This document shows, piece after piece, positions 1 to 9,135 of a DNA stretch of 64,000 nt. The translations under genes were made by a program, and so were the position numbers. Where the stretch lies: contig DUNU01000001.1 in NCBI GenBank assembly GCA_012839185.1, forward strand, positions 1 to 64,000, read 5' to 3'. The notes beneath the pieces were generated by a model. That model did no database searches and was not told where the DNA came from. It saw nothing but the letters and a program-made list of their open reading frames with translations. The first letter of the stretch is position 1. The number at the start of each line of letters is the position of its first letter. The stretch comes from Clostridiales bacterium. GTDB lineage: Bacteria; Bacillota; Clostridia; Oscillospirales; Acutalibacteraceae.

Positions 1-1
1 C

Positions 2-2185
2 ACCTGTGAAACTTGTAACAAAGTATTTACAGATGTAGATGGTAATACTGAAACAACCGTTGACGACAGATATCTTGATCCTCTCGGACATGATTTTGGT
101 GAGTGGGTAGTAGATATTGCCGCAACTTGTGTATCAACCGGAATAGATAAGCGTACCTGTTCTTGCGGAGAATTCGAAACCCGTGTAAGTAATATTAATT
201 CTAACAACCATACAGGTAACACAGAACTTCGTAATTATAAAGCACCTACATATTCCGAAACAGGTTATTCCGGTGATATTCACTGTAGTGACTGTGGTGC
301 AATGCTTGAAGAAGGTCATATTCTTCCGATACTCTCTGATTGCCCGCATTTGAATACTACAATTCAAAATGCAGTAGAGGCGACCTGTACATCTGAAGGT
401 TACACCGGAGATACCTACTGTTTCGATTGTACCAATATTGTAGAATATGGTCAGGTAACTTCCGCTCTCGGACATAATTTTGGTGAATGGGAAGTAGTAA
501 CAGAAGCAACATGTACTACAGACGGACAAAGGAAACATGAATGTGGTCGTTGTCATGTGATTGAATATGAAACACTCACCAAACTCGGACATTCAATGAC
601 TGAAACCGAGCCGGTAGATGCTACTTGTACTGTAGACGGTACATTAGGTTATTTCACTTGTGGTACTTGCGGAAAAGTATTTACAGATGTAGATGGTACA
701 ACTGAAACAACCGTTGCAGATAGAGTTATTCACGCCCCCGGACATACCGGCGGAACAGCAACATGTCATACACTTGCAGTTTGTTCTGTATGTAATACTG
801 CATACGGCACAACAGATCCAAACAACCATGCAGGCGGCACAGAAGTCCGCGATGCAGTAGCAGCAACCTGTACAACCGAAGGATATACAGGAGATACCTA
901 TTGTCTTGGCTGTAATACGATAATTGCAACCGGTGAAGCTATTGACAAACTTCCTCACGCATATGGTGAGTGGGTAGTAGATATTGCCGCAACCTGTGCA
1001 TCAACCGGAATAGATAAGCGTACCTGTTCTTGCGGAGCAGTAGACACTCGCGTAAGTAATATTGATCCTAACAACCATGACGGCGGCACAGAAGTCCGTG
1101 ATGCAGTAGCAGCAACCTGTACAACCGAAGGATATACAGGAGATACCTATTGTCTTGGCTGTAATACGATAATTGCAACCGGTGAAGCTATTGAAAAACT
1201 TCCTCATACATATGGTGAGTGGGTAGTAGATATTGCCGCAACCTGTGCATCAACCGGAATAGATAAGCGTACCTGTTCTTGCGGAGCAGTAGACACTCGC
1301 GTAAGTAATATTGATCCTAACAACCATGACGGTGGCACAGAAGTCCGCGATGCAGTAGCAGCAACCTGTACAACTGTAGGATATACAGGAGATACCTATT
1401 GTCTTGGCTGTGGCGCGAAACTTGCAACTGGAGAAGATATTGCTAAACTTGATCATACATACATAGACCATGCAGGAAAGGCTCCTACATGTACAGAAGT
1501 AGGATGGAATGCATATCAGACATGTGCAAACTGCGACTACACAACTTATGCAGAACTTCCTGCAACAGGTCATACCTACTCTGCTGATTACACAGTAGAC
1601 ATTCCGGCAACCTGCACAACAGCAGGCTCAATGTCAAGACATTGTACCGATTGTGATGCCTTTACGGATGTAACGGTAATTCCCGCTACGGGACATACCG
1701 AAGGCACACCTGCAACTTGCACAACCAAAGCAATTTGTGCTACATGCGGTGCTTCATACGGTACGCTGAAGCCTCATAGTTATACCTATATCACTGTAGT
1801 TCCTTCGACTTGCACACAGAAGGGTTATACAATCCGTGCCTGTGCTTGCGGAAAGTCGGTTAAGGATACTTACACTAATGCTCTTGGTCATGACTACGGC
1901 GAATGGACAGTAAAAACAGTTCCGACATGCACATCCGAAGGTGTCGAAACACGTAAGTGTGTACGTTGCAATAAGACGGAAACTCGTGTGATTGCAAAAC
2001 TTGAACACCAGTTTGATGAAAGCGGAGAATGCATAGTATGTGGGTATGCACCCAATGCATGGAGATGCTCTTACTGTGATACTTATGAAAAGTATCAGAG
2101 AGATGGAAATGCTTTTATAAGATTCCTCTCCAAGATTTTCCATTTGATAATTCATTTTGTTGAATCAATCAAGTTCCGCTTCTAA
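2..2185 (+). CDS. Cys-rich repetitive surface protein, 5'-truncated
   Basis: The reading frame is open from the first bases of the window, so the N-terminus and any signal peptide lie outside. The visible 727 residues consist of diverged repeats built around GEWVVD, ATCxxxGxxxRxCxxCG and GYTGDxYCxxCG, ending in LGH or LPH, with a paired Cys about every 20 residues. Three consecutive units are nearly identical at DNA level (period 249 bp). The C-terminus departs from the repeats: a CSYCDTYE motif is followed by a hydrophobic, aromatic helix (FIRFLSKIFHLIIHF) ending in SIKFRF. Repeats of this kind are common in large secreted proteins of gut Firmicutes, but I know of no established function. 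The Cys pairs could bind metal or form disulfides; that is inference. It is followed by an intrinsic terminator, then by another secreted protein with its own Cys-flanked hydrophobic tail. Confidence 0.8.
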   Translation, partial: TCETCNKVFTDVDGNTETTVDDRYLDPLGHDFGEWVVDIAATCVSTGIDKRTCSCGEFETRVSNINSNNHTGNTELRNYKAPTYSETGYSGDIHCSDCGAMLEEGHILPILSDCPHLNTTIQNAVEATCTSEGYTGDTYCFDCTNIVEYGQVTSALGHNFGEWEVVTEATCTTDGQRKHECGRCHVIEYETLTKLGHSMTETEPVDATCTVDGTLGYFTCGTCGKVFTDVDGTTETTVADRVIHAPGHTGGTATCHTLAVCSVCNTAYGTTDPNNHAGGTEVRDAVAATCTTEGYTGDTYCLGCNTIIATGEAIDKLPHAYGEWVVDIAATCASTGIDKRTCSCGAVDTRVSNIDPNNHDGGTEVRDAVAATCTTEGYTGDTYCLGCNTIIATGEAIEKLPHTYGEWVVDIAATCASTGIDKRTCSCGAVDTRVSNIDPNNHDGGTEVRDAVAATCTTVGYTGDTYCLGCGAKLATGEDIAKLDHTYIDHAGKAPTCTEVGWNAYQTCANCDYTTYAELPATGHTYSADYTVDIPATCTTAGSMSRHCTDCDAFTDVTVIPATGHTEGTPATCTTKAICATCGASYGTLKPHSYTYITVVPSTCTQKGYTIRACACGKSVKDTYTNALGHDYGEWTVKTVPTCTSEGVETRKCVRCNKTETRVIAKLEHQFDESGECIVCGYAPNAWRCSYCDTYEKYQRDGNAFIRFLSKIFHLIIHFVESIKFRF
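821..1416 (+). repeat. Tandem 249-bp coding repeats (83 aa)
   Basis: Near-identical units begin at 821, 1070 and 1319 (each at AACAACCATG), exact 249-bp period, in frame. The third diverges after about 1416. A more diverged relative is visible at about 101-200. The very low divergence implies recent expansion or ongoing recombination between units. Confidence 0.9.
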
Positions 2186-2189
2186 AATT

Positions 2190-2226
2190 AAAGCTCTCTC
2201 GGTGAAAACTGAGAGAGTTTTTTTAT
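2190..2226 (+). terminator. Intrinsic terminator after repeat protein
   Basis: CTCTCTCGGT and ACTGAGAGAG form a short-loop hairpin followed by a run of T, directly after the stop codon at 2185. Confidence 0.85.
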
Positions 2227-2326
2227 TTTGAATTTTTATACTTGTTGTTTCATTTTTAACCATCTTTGCAAAATATTTTTCTAAAAGAGCAAAACAAAAA
2301 AATAATACAATAAATTCAAAAAATAG

Positions 2327-2355
2327 TAGACTTTTTGATATAAATGTGTTATAAT
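2327..2355 (+). promoter_or_regulatory. Promoter for 2461 gene
   Basis: TAGACT, 17 bp, TATAAT. The same TAGACT-N17-TATAAT arrangement precedes the GH95 gene at 11343. The roughly 100-nt leader carries a perfect 7-bp hairpin, CTACAGA at 2387-2393 with TCTGTAG at 2401-2407. Confidence 0.6.
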
Positions 2356-2460
2356 TAACTTGCAAGGTTGCAAAATACAGTGTTGACTACAGACCGTATT
2401 TCTGTAGGGTGTTGAGCAGGATTACTTGCATCAGAAAAATTAACCACGGAGGTGGATATT

Positions 2461-5145
2461 ATGAAAATAAAATCGCAACGAGTTTTTACTGTTTTAGTCT
2501 GCATTGCTATGCTTCTTACGGCGGTTGTTCCCGGTCTTATTGCCGAGGATGTATCCGTAGCGGGAAACGGTGGTCACAGGAATAACGATGCTTACCTGCC
2601 TTTCGGCTGGGTTTATCATGACAGAAGCGATTCTTTTATTAATGAAAAATTGGGATTGCTTTCGGACTACGGAATTAAAACCGTCTATTTTTCACTCGGT
2701 ACGATAACGCTGGAGGACGATGGCGGTATCCAGCTTGTCAACAACATTGCAACGAATAAGGATGGCGGACTTTGGGAGAATTTAGGTCAGTGGATAAAAA
2801 ATGCTTCCGCACAGGAAATAAGTGTCATTCCGATAATTGACTGCCCGTTTAATTCTTGCTTCAATGAGGATAAAGGGGACGGGACTTTATACGGAGCCGA
2901 CGTTCAGGCAGCAATAACGGAAATTGCGGAGAGTGTATTCGCCGAAGGTTTCATTTATGACGGCACGGCATATTATCCTGTTGGTATTCACTTTGACGGC
3001 GAGCCTTTCAGACAGGTCTATCATAATCTTTATCTTGAAATAATCTCATCACTTCGGGGAACAATCGGCAACGACAAAACTCTTTCTGCAGCTACTCCGG
3101 CAAAAAATACGAGTTGGAGCAATGCTTATCTTGCCCAAGTTGCCTCATATCTTGACAGAATAAATCCCATGCTCTATGACTCAAACGGTCTTTCGTCATG
3201 GGGCGGTGTCGCCGGTGGAGTTACACAGACTGCTGATGAATATATAACTCTTGTCCGTGATACCTGTCTTTGGTACAGTGAGGTCTTTGCTCAAAACAAC
3301 ATTGACTGCGTGATTTCTCCCACAGTTCCTTGTTATCCCGATTCCTCTTATTATGACGGAAATGAGTCTTTTCCGGAAAATGCAGACGGTTATGTTTATA
3401 TTCATCTGACGGATATTGAAAATACGGTCAATTGCATAAAGGGAATTGAAGAAGCAAACGCATTGGGTGCAAATATAAATTCTGCGGGTATATGGAATTT
3501 CTACTATTTTTGTGGGGATGCTGAGGAATTTTCTCCCGATGACAATCCCGCTTATGACTATAAGGCTGCTCAGAGTGCTTTCAAGGCTTGGGCAGACGGT
3601 CTGCCGATTCAGGATATATCATATTCCGATTCACTTGCTGATTTAAGAAATCCGGACAGAGGTTTTTACAGACCTGTTTATCTTCCGCTTTCATTAACGG
3701 AAACGGTAAGTCCGTGGATTGCCGCCGATACGCATCTTGTTCATCTTTTAGTCGGACTTGCGGCATTGTCTCCGGTCAACAACGGCGGAGCAGAGCCTTT
3801 GCTCAATGAAAATATGCTCGCAAATCTTACTGCGGTGTTAAATACTTTGCGTGAGAGCGACAGATCCGTAGTTATCCGTTTTGCCTACGATGATTTTGCA
3901 GGTACACAGGACATGGAACCGTCAATTGAGACAATAACTGCACATATCGGACAGCTTGCGGACATATTTACAGAATATAGCGATATTATTTCTTCGATTG
4001 AAGCGGGCATGATCGGTCCTTGGGGCGAAATGCATTCATCCGCAATGGCGGTACAAAGCAATTTTTCGGCTATTACGGATGCTTTACTTGATGCTGCCCC
4101 CGCAGACATCGGAATAACGGTAAGACGACCGCTTTACTATGCGGGATGGAGGGGCATTTCCCTTGACGATCTTGCAAACGACAACCCCGTGTCGAGTGAA
4201 ACAGCGTATAGGGTAGGTATTTATAACGACGGCTACCTTGCTTCGGAAAGTGATTACGGCACTTACGAAAACAGAGCGAATGAAACTTCGTGGCTGTCAA
4301 GACGGGCAACACATACCCTTTTCGGCGGCGAGGCTATCTTGCTTGGTGATGACAGAACTTATAACTGTATAGAATTCGCATCAGAAGAAATGTTTGTAAC
4401 TCACACTTCTTATCTTAATGTGGAATGGAACAATACGCTGATTGATTATTGGAGAAATGAATACTATAAAGGTAGCGATACTCTTTATTACGGACAGACC
4501 GCATTTAAGTATATTTCCGATCATCTCGGTTACAGATTTACGCTTAAAAACTCCGCATTAGGCTCTGCGAATGCAGGAGGAAACGCTGACATTGTTTTTT
4601 CGATACAAAACAGCGGTTTTGGTAATATTGTCAAGGAAAAGGTAACATCGCTGATTTTCGAATGCGGTGGCGAAACTTATGTTCATGAAACGGATATTGA
4701 TATAAGAGAACTGCTTTCACAGGATACCATGAGTAAAGGGATTTCCGTAAATATCCCGTCCGATTTCCCGCAGGGCGAATGCAGGGTATATCTGAGAATT
4801 TCCGCAAACGGGGATAAGACCGGAGCAATCACGTTTGCAAATGAGGATATTTTCAATACCGAGCTTGCGGCAAATTATATCGGAACAATGACAATAACCG
4901 CAGCACCGGAAGAAACCACGACTGTCCCTGCAACCGAAACCACAACAACGCCACAGGAAACCACAACGGAACAGCAGGAAACAACGACAGTTCCGTCTAC
5001 AACCCAAGCACCGACAGAGGAAGAAACTTGTGGGCATATCTGCCATGCCAGCGGATTTTTAGGCTTTATTTGGCGGATTATCAATTTCTTCAACAAGCTC
5101 TTCGGAATCAACCAATATTGCAGTTGCGGAGCGGCTCATTGGTAA
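2461..5145 (+). CDS. Secreted DUF4874/DUF4832-type putative glycoside hydrolase
   Basis: ATG 2461 is preferred over the in-frame GTG at 2452 because that GTG overlaps the GGAGG ribosome site (2448-2452). The product is about 894 aa. Residues 1-28 are a signal peptide (VLVCIAMLLTAVVPGLIA). Residues 45-385 look like a TIM-barrel glycosidase, with GIHFDGEPF near 176 giving candidate acidic residues. From about 398, NPDRGFY starts a DUF4874-like domain with IGPWGEMHSS near 520, followed by a DUF4832-like domain (YNDGYLASESDYGTY) and a beta-sandwich. A Thr/Glu/Pro linker (about 815-850) leads to a C-terminal tail, CGHICH, a hydrophobic aromatic helix, then CSCGAAHW. Substrate is unknown; the two DUFs co-occur with carbohydrate-active proteins. 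The fusion of two barrel-like units suggests a two-step or bifunctional enzyme, which is inference. Confidence 0.75.
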   Translation: MKIKSQRVFTVLVCIAMLLTAVVPGLIAEDVSVAGNGGHRNNDAYLPFGWVYHDRSDSFINEKLGLLSDYGIKTVYFSLGTITLEDDGGIQLVNNIATNKDGGLWENLGQWIKNASAQEISVIPIIDCPFNSCFNEDKGDGTLYGADVQAAITEIAESVFAEGFIYDGTAYYPVGIHFDGEPFRQVYHNLYLEIISSLRGTIGNDKTLSAATPAKNTSWSNAYLAQVASYLDRINPMLYDSNGLSSWGGVAGGVTQTADEYITLVRDTCLWYSEVFAQNNIDCVISPTVPCYPDSSYYDGNESFPENADGYVYIHLTDIENTVNCIKGIEEANALGANINSAGIWNFYYFCGDAEEFSPDDNPAYDYKAAQSAFKAWADGLPIQDISYSDSLADLRNPDRGFYRPVYLPLSLTETVSPWIAADTHLVHLLVGLAALSPVNNGGAEPLLNENMLANLTAVLNTLRESDRSVVIRFAYDDFAGTQDMEPSIETITAHIGQLADIFTEYSDIISSIEAGMIGPWGEMHSSAMAVQSNFSAITDALLDAAPADIGITVRRPLYYAGWRGISLDDLANDNPVSSETAYRVGIYNDGYLASESDYGTYENRANETSWLSRRATHTLFGGEAILLGDDRTYNCIEFASEEMFVTHTSYLNVEWNNTLIDYWRNEYYKGSDTLYYGQTAFKYISDHLGYRFTLKNSALGSANAGGNADIVFSIQNSGFGNIVKEKVTSLIFECGGETYVHETDIDIRELLSQDTMSKGISVNIPSDFPQGECRVYLRISANGDKTGAITFANEDIFNTELAANYIGTMTITAAPEETTTVPATETTTTPQETTTEQQETTTVPSTTQAPTEEETCGHICHASGFLGFIWRIINFFNKLFGINQYCSCGAAHW

Positions 5146-5167
5146 TACTCCGATAAATATTCAACTT

Positions 5168-5197
5168 AAAAAGGTCGTTGCACGGCGACCTTTTTGC
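5168..5197 (+). terminator. Intrinsic terminator
   Basis: AAAAAGGTCG (5168-5177) pairs with CGACCTTTTT (5186-5195) around an 8-nt loop, 22 bp after the stop of the 2461 gene. Confidence 0.9.
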
Positions 5198-5323
5198 ATG
5201 CTTGTGAATTATATAAATGTAATAAAAGAATATATGACTGTTTGTGCAAACATAAAATTATTTTTTAAACATTTGTTTAAGGGGTCAAGGTGTGGGAAAT
5301 GAACAGAAAATTAAAAGTACCTA

Positions 5324-5352
5324 TTGACAAATTATTGATGTTTTGTTAGAAT
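5324..5352 (+). promoter_or_regulatory. Promoter for LRR-dockerin gene
   Basis: TTGACA, 17 bp, TAGAAT. The 5146-5493 interval holds only the terminator, this promoter and a roughly 135-nt leader. The leader has a 7-bp hairpin (ACCGCAG with CTGTGGT, near 5453-5472) just upstream of the AGGAGG at 5482-5487. Confidence 0.75.
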
Positions 5353-5493
5353 ATAGGGAACAGACAAGGTGATTTATAAAAAATAATCTATCGACAGACG
5401 GCTATACGATTGCGATTTTTGACTGGTTTCATTGTATCAGTTATAATCACGACCGCAGGGAAGTCTGTGGTTTGTTTTTTCAGGAGGTATATT

Positions 5494-8400
5494 ATGAAGA
5501 AGGTATTTTTAAGAACCTTGTCATTGATTTTGTCAATGATAATGGTAATAACCGCCCTACAACTTGGCGGATTTGTCGGACTTTCGTTGTCCGATTTCTC
5601 ATTTCGTGCTGCCGCCGCGGAAATTCTTTATAACGGTGATTGCGGTGAAAATCTTAAATTCACGTTGGATGCAGACGGAGTTCTGACGATTTCGGGAACG
5701 GGAACTGCAGTTGGATTCTATGAAGGCAACGGGAACTGGAATCAAAGCTGGCAAACAGTCGAAAAATCGGGAACATACACCTATATAATGGACAGCATAA
5801 AGAAAATCGTAATTAAGGCTGAAAATCTGAAGGAGATTGGTGGAGAGGCATTCAGAAACTCTAAAATTACAGAATTTGATACGGGCAATATTGAGCGAAT
5901 AGATTACAGAGCCTTTGATTCCTGTTCGGAACTTAAGAGTTTTCATATCGGTTCGGCACTTATCTACGGTGCTTTCCCGTTTGTAGGGTGTTATGCACTT
6001 GAAAAACTCACAGTTGATAAAAACAATCCGTATTATTTCGCTGAGGGAAATTGCTTGGTACAACGTTACTACTTTGATTGGTCAACAGACTGCTTTGATG
6101 AAAGCAATGAAATCGATTCGGTTATTTGGGGTATAAAAACTTCTGTTATTCCTTCAATGGCAAAGCTGATTGCTAGCTATGCTTTTGCAGATTCCCAAAT
6201 TGAAAAAATTCATATTCCCGCGAATATTATGTACATATACTCGCTGGCTTTTTACAATGCTTTGAACAATGTAAAAAGTATTACCGTCGATGAAAAAAAT
6301 CCCGTTTACAAGGCAAAAGGGAATTGTCTTTACAACATTACATCAAGTTACGAAGGCTACTTTTTAGGTAACGAAAATACTCTTTTGTTCGGTTGCAAAA
6401 ATTCAGTTATTCCCGATGACGGAAGTATTACCCGAATCGGGCAGGAGGCTTTTAATCATTGCTCCGATTTGGAAAATCTTATCATTCCGAATACAATAAC
6501 AAGTATAGGCGGTTATGCGTTTCGAAATGCGGGATTGAAAACATTACATCTTCCCGCTTCTGTTGTTGAGGCAGACGTTTATTCATTCAGTTCAATGCCT
6601 TACCTTGAAAAGATAAGTGTCGATAAAAACAATCCTAAGTTTACAGCCTTGAGCAACTGTCTGATAAACAAAACAAAAAAAGAGATTGTATTAGGTTTTT
6701 CGAACAGTACAATTCCGACCGATCCCGATATTGTTACTTCGATCGGAGAGTATTCATTTTCTAATATTTCAGGGTTGAAGGAAATGGATATTCCCGAAAA
6801 CATAAATCGAATAGGTTTCTGTGCTTTTTATTTCTGCGGAGATCTTGAAACAATTAAATTTCATGACGGATTGATAGAAATCGGTGCGAATGCTTTTTAT
6901 GGGACAAAATGGTATGAAAATCAATCCGGCGATTATGTTTACGCAGGGAAAAATCTGCTCATGTTTAATAATTATGAGTCGAAGACGGTCGACAAAATAA
7001 AAAAAGGCACACTCAGCATCGCCTCATGTTGTTTTGATGGTAAGAATTTGCTTGAGAGTGTAACCATACCCGACAGCGTGCAGAGTATCGGGGGCTATGC
7101 TTTTGCCGGTTGTACTTCTCTTTCAACCGTTAAATTAGGGACGGGCTTAAAGCGGGCAGGCAGCAAAGTTTTTACAGATACTCCATGGTACGAAAACCAA
7201 CCCGACGGTTTGATTTATGCCGGGAAAGTGCTTTTAGGTTACAAAGGCGAGATGCCCGATAATTATGAATTGAACAAAATCAGAGACGACACGGTTGCGG
7301 TTGCGGACGAGGCATTTATATCGGTATTTACATTGAAATCTCTTACACTTCCCGAGTCCGTTGTATATGTCGGCGACATGGCTTTCTTTGACTGTTGGCC
7401 CGAGTCCGTTGTTGTCTTCAATCCCGACTGTGAGTTTTACGGCGAAGGATCTTTAAATACTGAAACGATTGTTGCTCCCGAAGGCGGTAAGGTGCAGGAT
7501 TATGCAGAAAATAACGAGATACGGTTTTATCCTTTAGTAGAAAAACCGCAAGTCATTTTCGATTTCTATGAAGGAGATTCCTGCAAAACCGGCGAATTTA
7601 TCAGTTTCAGTATTTCGGTTTTGGGCTTAAATGAGACAAAATCAGTTGTTTCAGGAAGTTTGAATTTTAACTATAATCCCGAATCTTTGCATTTGGAAGG
7701 TTACGATTTTTGCAACAGTTACAGGGAAGATGAAGAGCAGAATCGGCAAATTGAATTTGAAGTTGACGAAGACAAAGGAACGATCAGTTTTAATTTTGAT
7801 TACGGTCTCGAAACAAGCTATTATTTTGAACCGCTTGTTGAAGTTACATTTAGGGCAAAAAAAACCGGTTTAACCGAAATTGAAGCAGACGCTAAGTCGG
7901 TTATAAAAGATAAGAAAGGAAATATTATCAAAGCGGAATTTGCAAAAGCCGCCATAAGTATTCGTGAGGGCGTTTACAAAGACGTTTCTGTTGATGAATG
8001 GTTTGACACTACCGGAGAAAATGAAAACATCGACCTATTCAAGTTTACGCCGAAAGAGGACGGATACTATCGTTTCTACATAAAATCAGACATAGATTAT
8101 TACGGCGAGTTCTCTGTTTTTGACTCAGATTTCAATAATTTCTTACGAGTTTGTTACGAGACACCCGACGATGCCGAAAAGGGTGCGGTCTATGATTCTG
8201 TTGAGAACGAAGAATATTTTGAGGCAGGTAAAGTTTATTATATTGCTGATGACCTGCCCTGCCAAATTCGTATTTCCTTTATTAAAGTTCTTCCCACCGA
8301 GCCACCCACAGAGCCTCCCACAGAACCTCCCACCGAAAAACCCACAGAGAAACCCACAGAGAAACCCACCGAAAAGCCGACGGATAAATCGAATGAAGCA

Positions 8401-8835
8401 AAGAAGCCGGACTTTAGTAAACTTCCCGTTAAAACGCAAGAAAATAACGAAGTGTTGCTGATTTCGGATAGTTTAACCTCTAAACAGGTTAAAGAAACAC
8501 TTTCGGAATTTACCGTCAATATTCTTGATGTAAACGGCAACAAACTTGAAGATGATGCGGCAATCGGTACGGGAGCGGAAATTCAAATATATGACGGCGA
8601 AACACTTGTCGCGAAAAAAACGGTTATATTAAAGGGTGATCTTAACGGCGACGGAAAGGTTAAAACCACCGACGCACGAAACGCATTAAGAGGTGCATTG
8701 GGACTTGATAATTTAAGTGACGCTCAAATCCTCGCGGCCGACGTAAACAACGACGGTAAACTCAAAGCCACCGATGCACGAGCAATTTTACGAGGTGCAA
8801 TGGGGCTTGACGATACAGCCGCTTGGCTTGGTTGA
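5494..8835 (+). CDS. Secreted BspA-like LRR protein with cohesin-like domain and dockerin
   Basis: ATG 5494 follows AGGAGG by 6 nt; an upstream TTG in the same frame (5410) lacks a ribosome site. The product is 1114 aa. Residues 1-40 are a signal peptide. Residues 55-670 are LRR_5 (BspA/Treponema type) repeats, recognised by IxIPxxxxxIGxxAF, with interspersed KNNPxYxxxGNCL segments. Residues 688-822 resemble a cohesin fold (GEFISFSISVLG, LNFNYNPESL, VEVTFRAKKTG). Residues 830-930 resemble a PPC-type beta domain. A PTEPPTEKPTE linker (931-967), an X-like module and a two-repeat type I dockerin follow (GDLNGDGKVKTTDARNALRG and ADVNNDGKLKATDARAILRG). Dockerins bind cohesins of scaffoldins through calcium-loop residues, all of which are intact here. 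Having a cohesin-like and a dockerin domain in one chain would let it link other components; the cohesin call is from fold-like pattern only. Confidence 0.85.
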   Translation: MKKVFLRTLSLILSMIMVITALQLGGFVGLSLSDFSFRAAAAEILYNGDCGENLKFTLDADGVLTISGTGTAVGFYEGNGNWNQSWQTVEKSGTYTYIMDSIKKIVIKAENLKEIGGEAFRNSKITEFDTGNIERIDYRAFDSCSELKSFHIGSALIYGAFPFVGCYALEKLTVDKNNPYYFAEGNCLVQRYYFDWSTDCFDESNEIDSVIWGIKTSVIPSMAKLIASYAFADSQIEKIHIPANIMYIYSLAFYNALNNVKSITVDEKNPVYKAKGNCLYNITSSYEGYFLGNENTLLFGCKNSVIPDDGSITRIGQEAFNHCSDLENLIIPNTITSIGGYAFRNAGLKTLHLPASVVEADVYSFSSMPYLEKISVDKNNPKFTALSNCLINKTKKEIVLGFSNSTIPTDPDIVTSIGEYSFSNISGLKEMDIPENINRIGFCAFYFCGDLETIKFHDGLIEIGANAFYGTKWYENQSGDYVYAGKNLLMFNNYESKTVDKIKKGTLSIASCCFDGKNLLESVTIPDSVQSIGGYAFAGCTSLSTVKLGTGLKRAGSKVFTDTPWYENQPDGLIYAGKVLLGYKGEMPDNYELNKIRDDTVAVADEAFISVFTLKSLTLPESVVYVGDMAFFDCWPESVVVFNPDCEFYGEGSLNTETIVAPEGGKVQDYAENNEIRFYPLVEKPQVIFDFYEGDSCKTGEFISFSISVLGLNETKSVVSGSLNFNYNPESLHLEGYDFCNSYREDEEQNRQIEFEVDEDKGTISFNFDYGLETSYYFEPLVEVTFRAKKTGLTEIEADAKSVIKDKKGNIIKAEFAKAAISIREGVYKDVSVDEWFDTTGENENIDLFKFTPKEDGYYRFYIKSDIDYYGEFSVFDSDFNNFLRVCYETPDDAEKGAVYDSVENEEYFEAGKVYYIADDLPCQIRISFIKVLPTEPPTEPPTEPPTEKPTEKPTEKPTEKPTDKSNEAKKPDFSKLPVKTQENNEVLLISDSLTSKQVKETLSEFTVNILDVNGNKLEDDAAIGTGAEIQIYDGETLVAKKTVILKGDLNGDGKVKTTDARNALRGALGLDNLSDAQILAADVNNDGKLKATDARAILRGAMGLDDTAAWLG

Positions 8836-8910
8836 TAAGAGCTCTCTAATTTAGAATCACATTCGATTTTTGCTATTGAATCGATCAATGAAATTTGCTT
8901 AAAAATCAAA

Positions 8911-8940
8911 GTTCTCTCAGTTTTTACTGGGAGAGCTTTT
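8911..8940 (+). terminator. Intrinsic terminator of LRR-dockerin gene
   Basis: TCTCTCAGT (8913-8921) pairs with ACTGGGAGA (8926-8934) with one G-U pair, followed by CTTTTGCTTTTT. Confidence 0.85.
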
Positions 8941-8956
8941 GCTTTTTCTGAAACAT

Positions 8957-8987
8957 CAAAAAAGAAATCACAGATTTTACTCTGTGA
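8957..8987 (-). terminator. Intrinsic terminator of 9136 gene
   Basis: On the minus strand, TCACAGA/TCTGTGA (8968-8974 with 8981-8987) is followed by TTTCTTTTTT (8966-8957). The rest of 8836-9135 holds no convincing gene. Confidence 0.75.
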
Positions 8988-9135
8988 CTTAAAAATTCAA
9001 AATGTAAAAGAGAGCAGATGAAGGTTGTTTAGTTGAGCCATTTAGTTATATGTAGGTACAGTAACAAGTGTTTAAATTACAAAAATGGGGGAGTGTTTTA
9101 TATGAGATAAATATCATAAATTTCAGAACATATTA

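Noticed and set aside
134-2155. Long minus-strand reading frames opposite the Cys repeat protein
   Set aside because: They arise from the repeats and codon bias of the plus-strand gene; no start sites or promoters support them.
5410-5493. Upstream TTG start adding 28 residues to the LRR-dockerin protein
   Set aside because: The real signal peptide and AGGAGG belong to ATG 5494.
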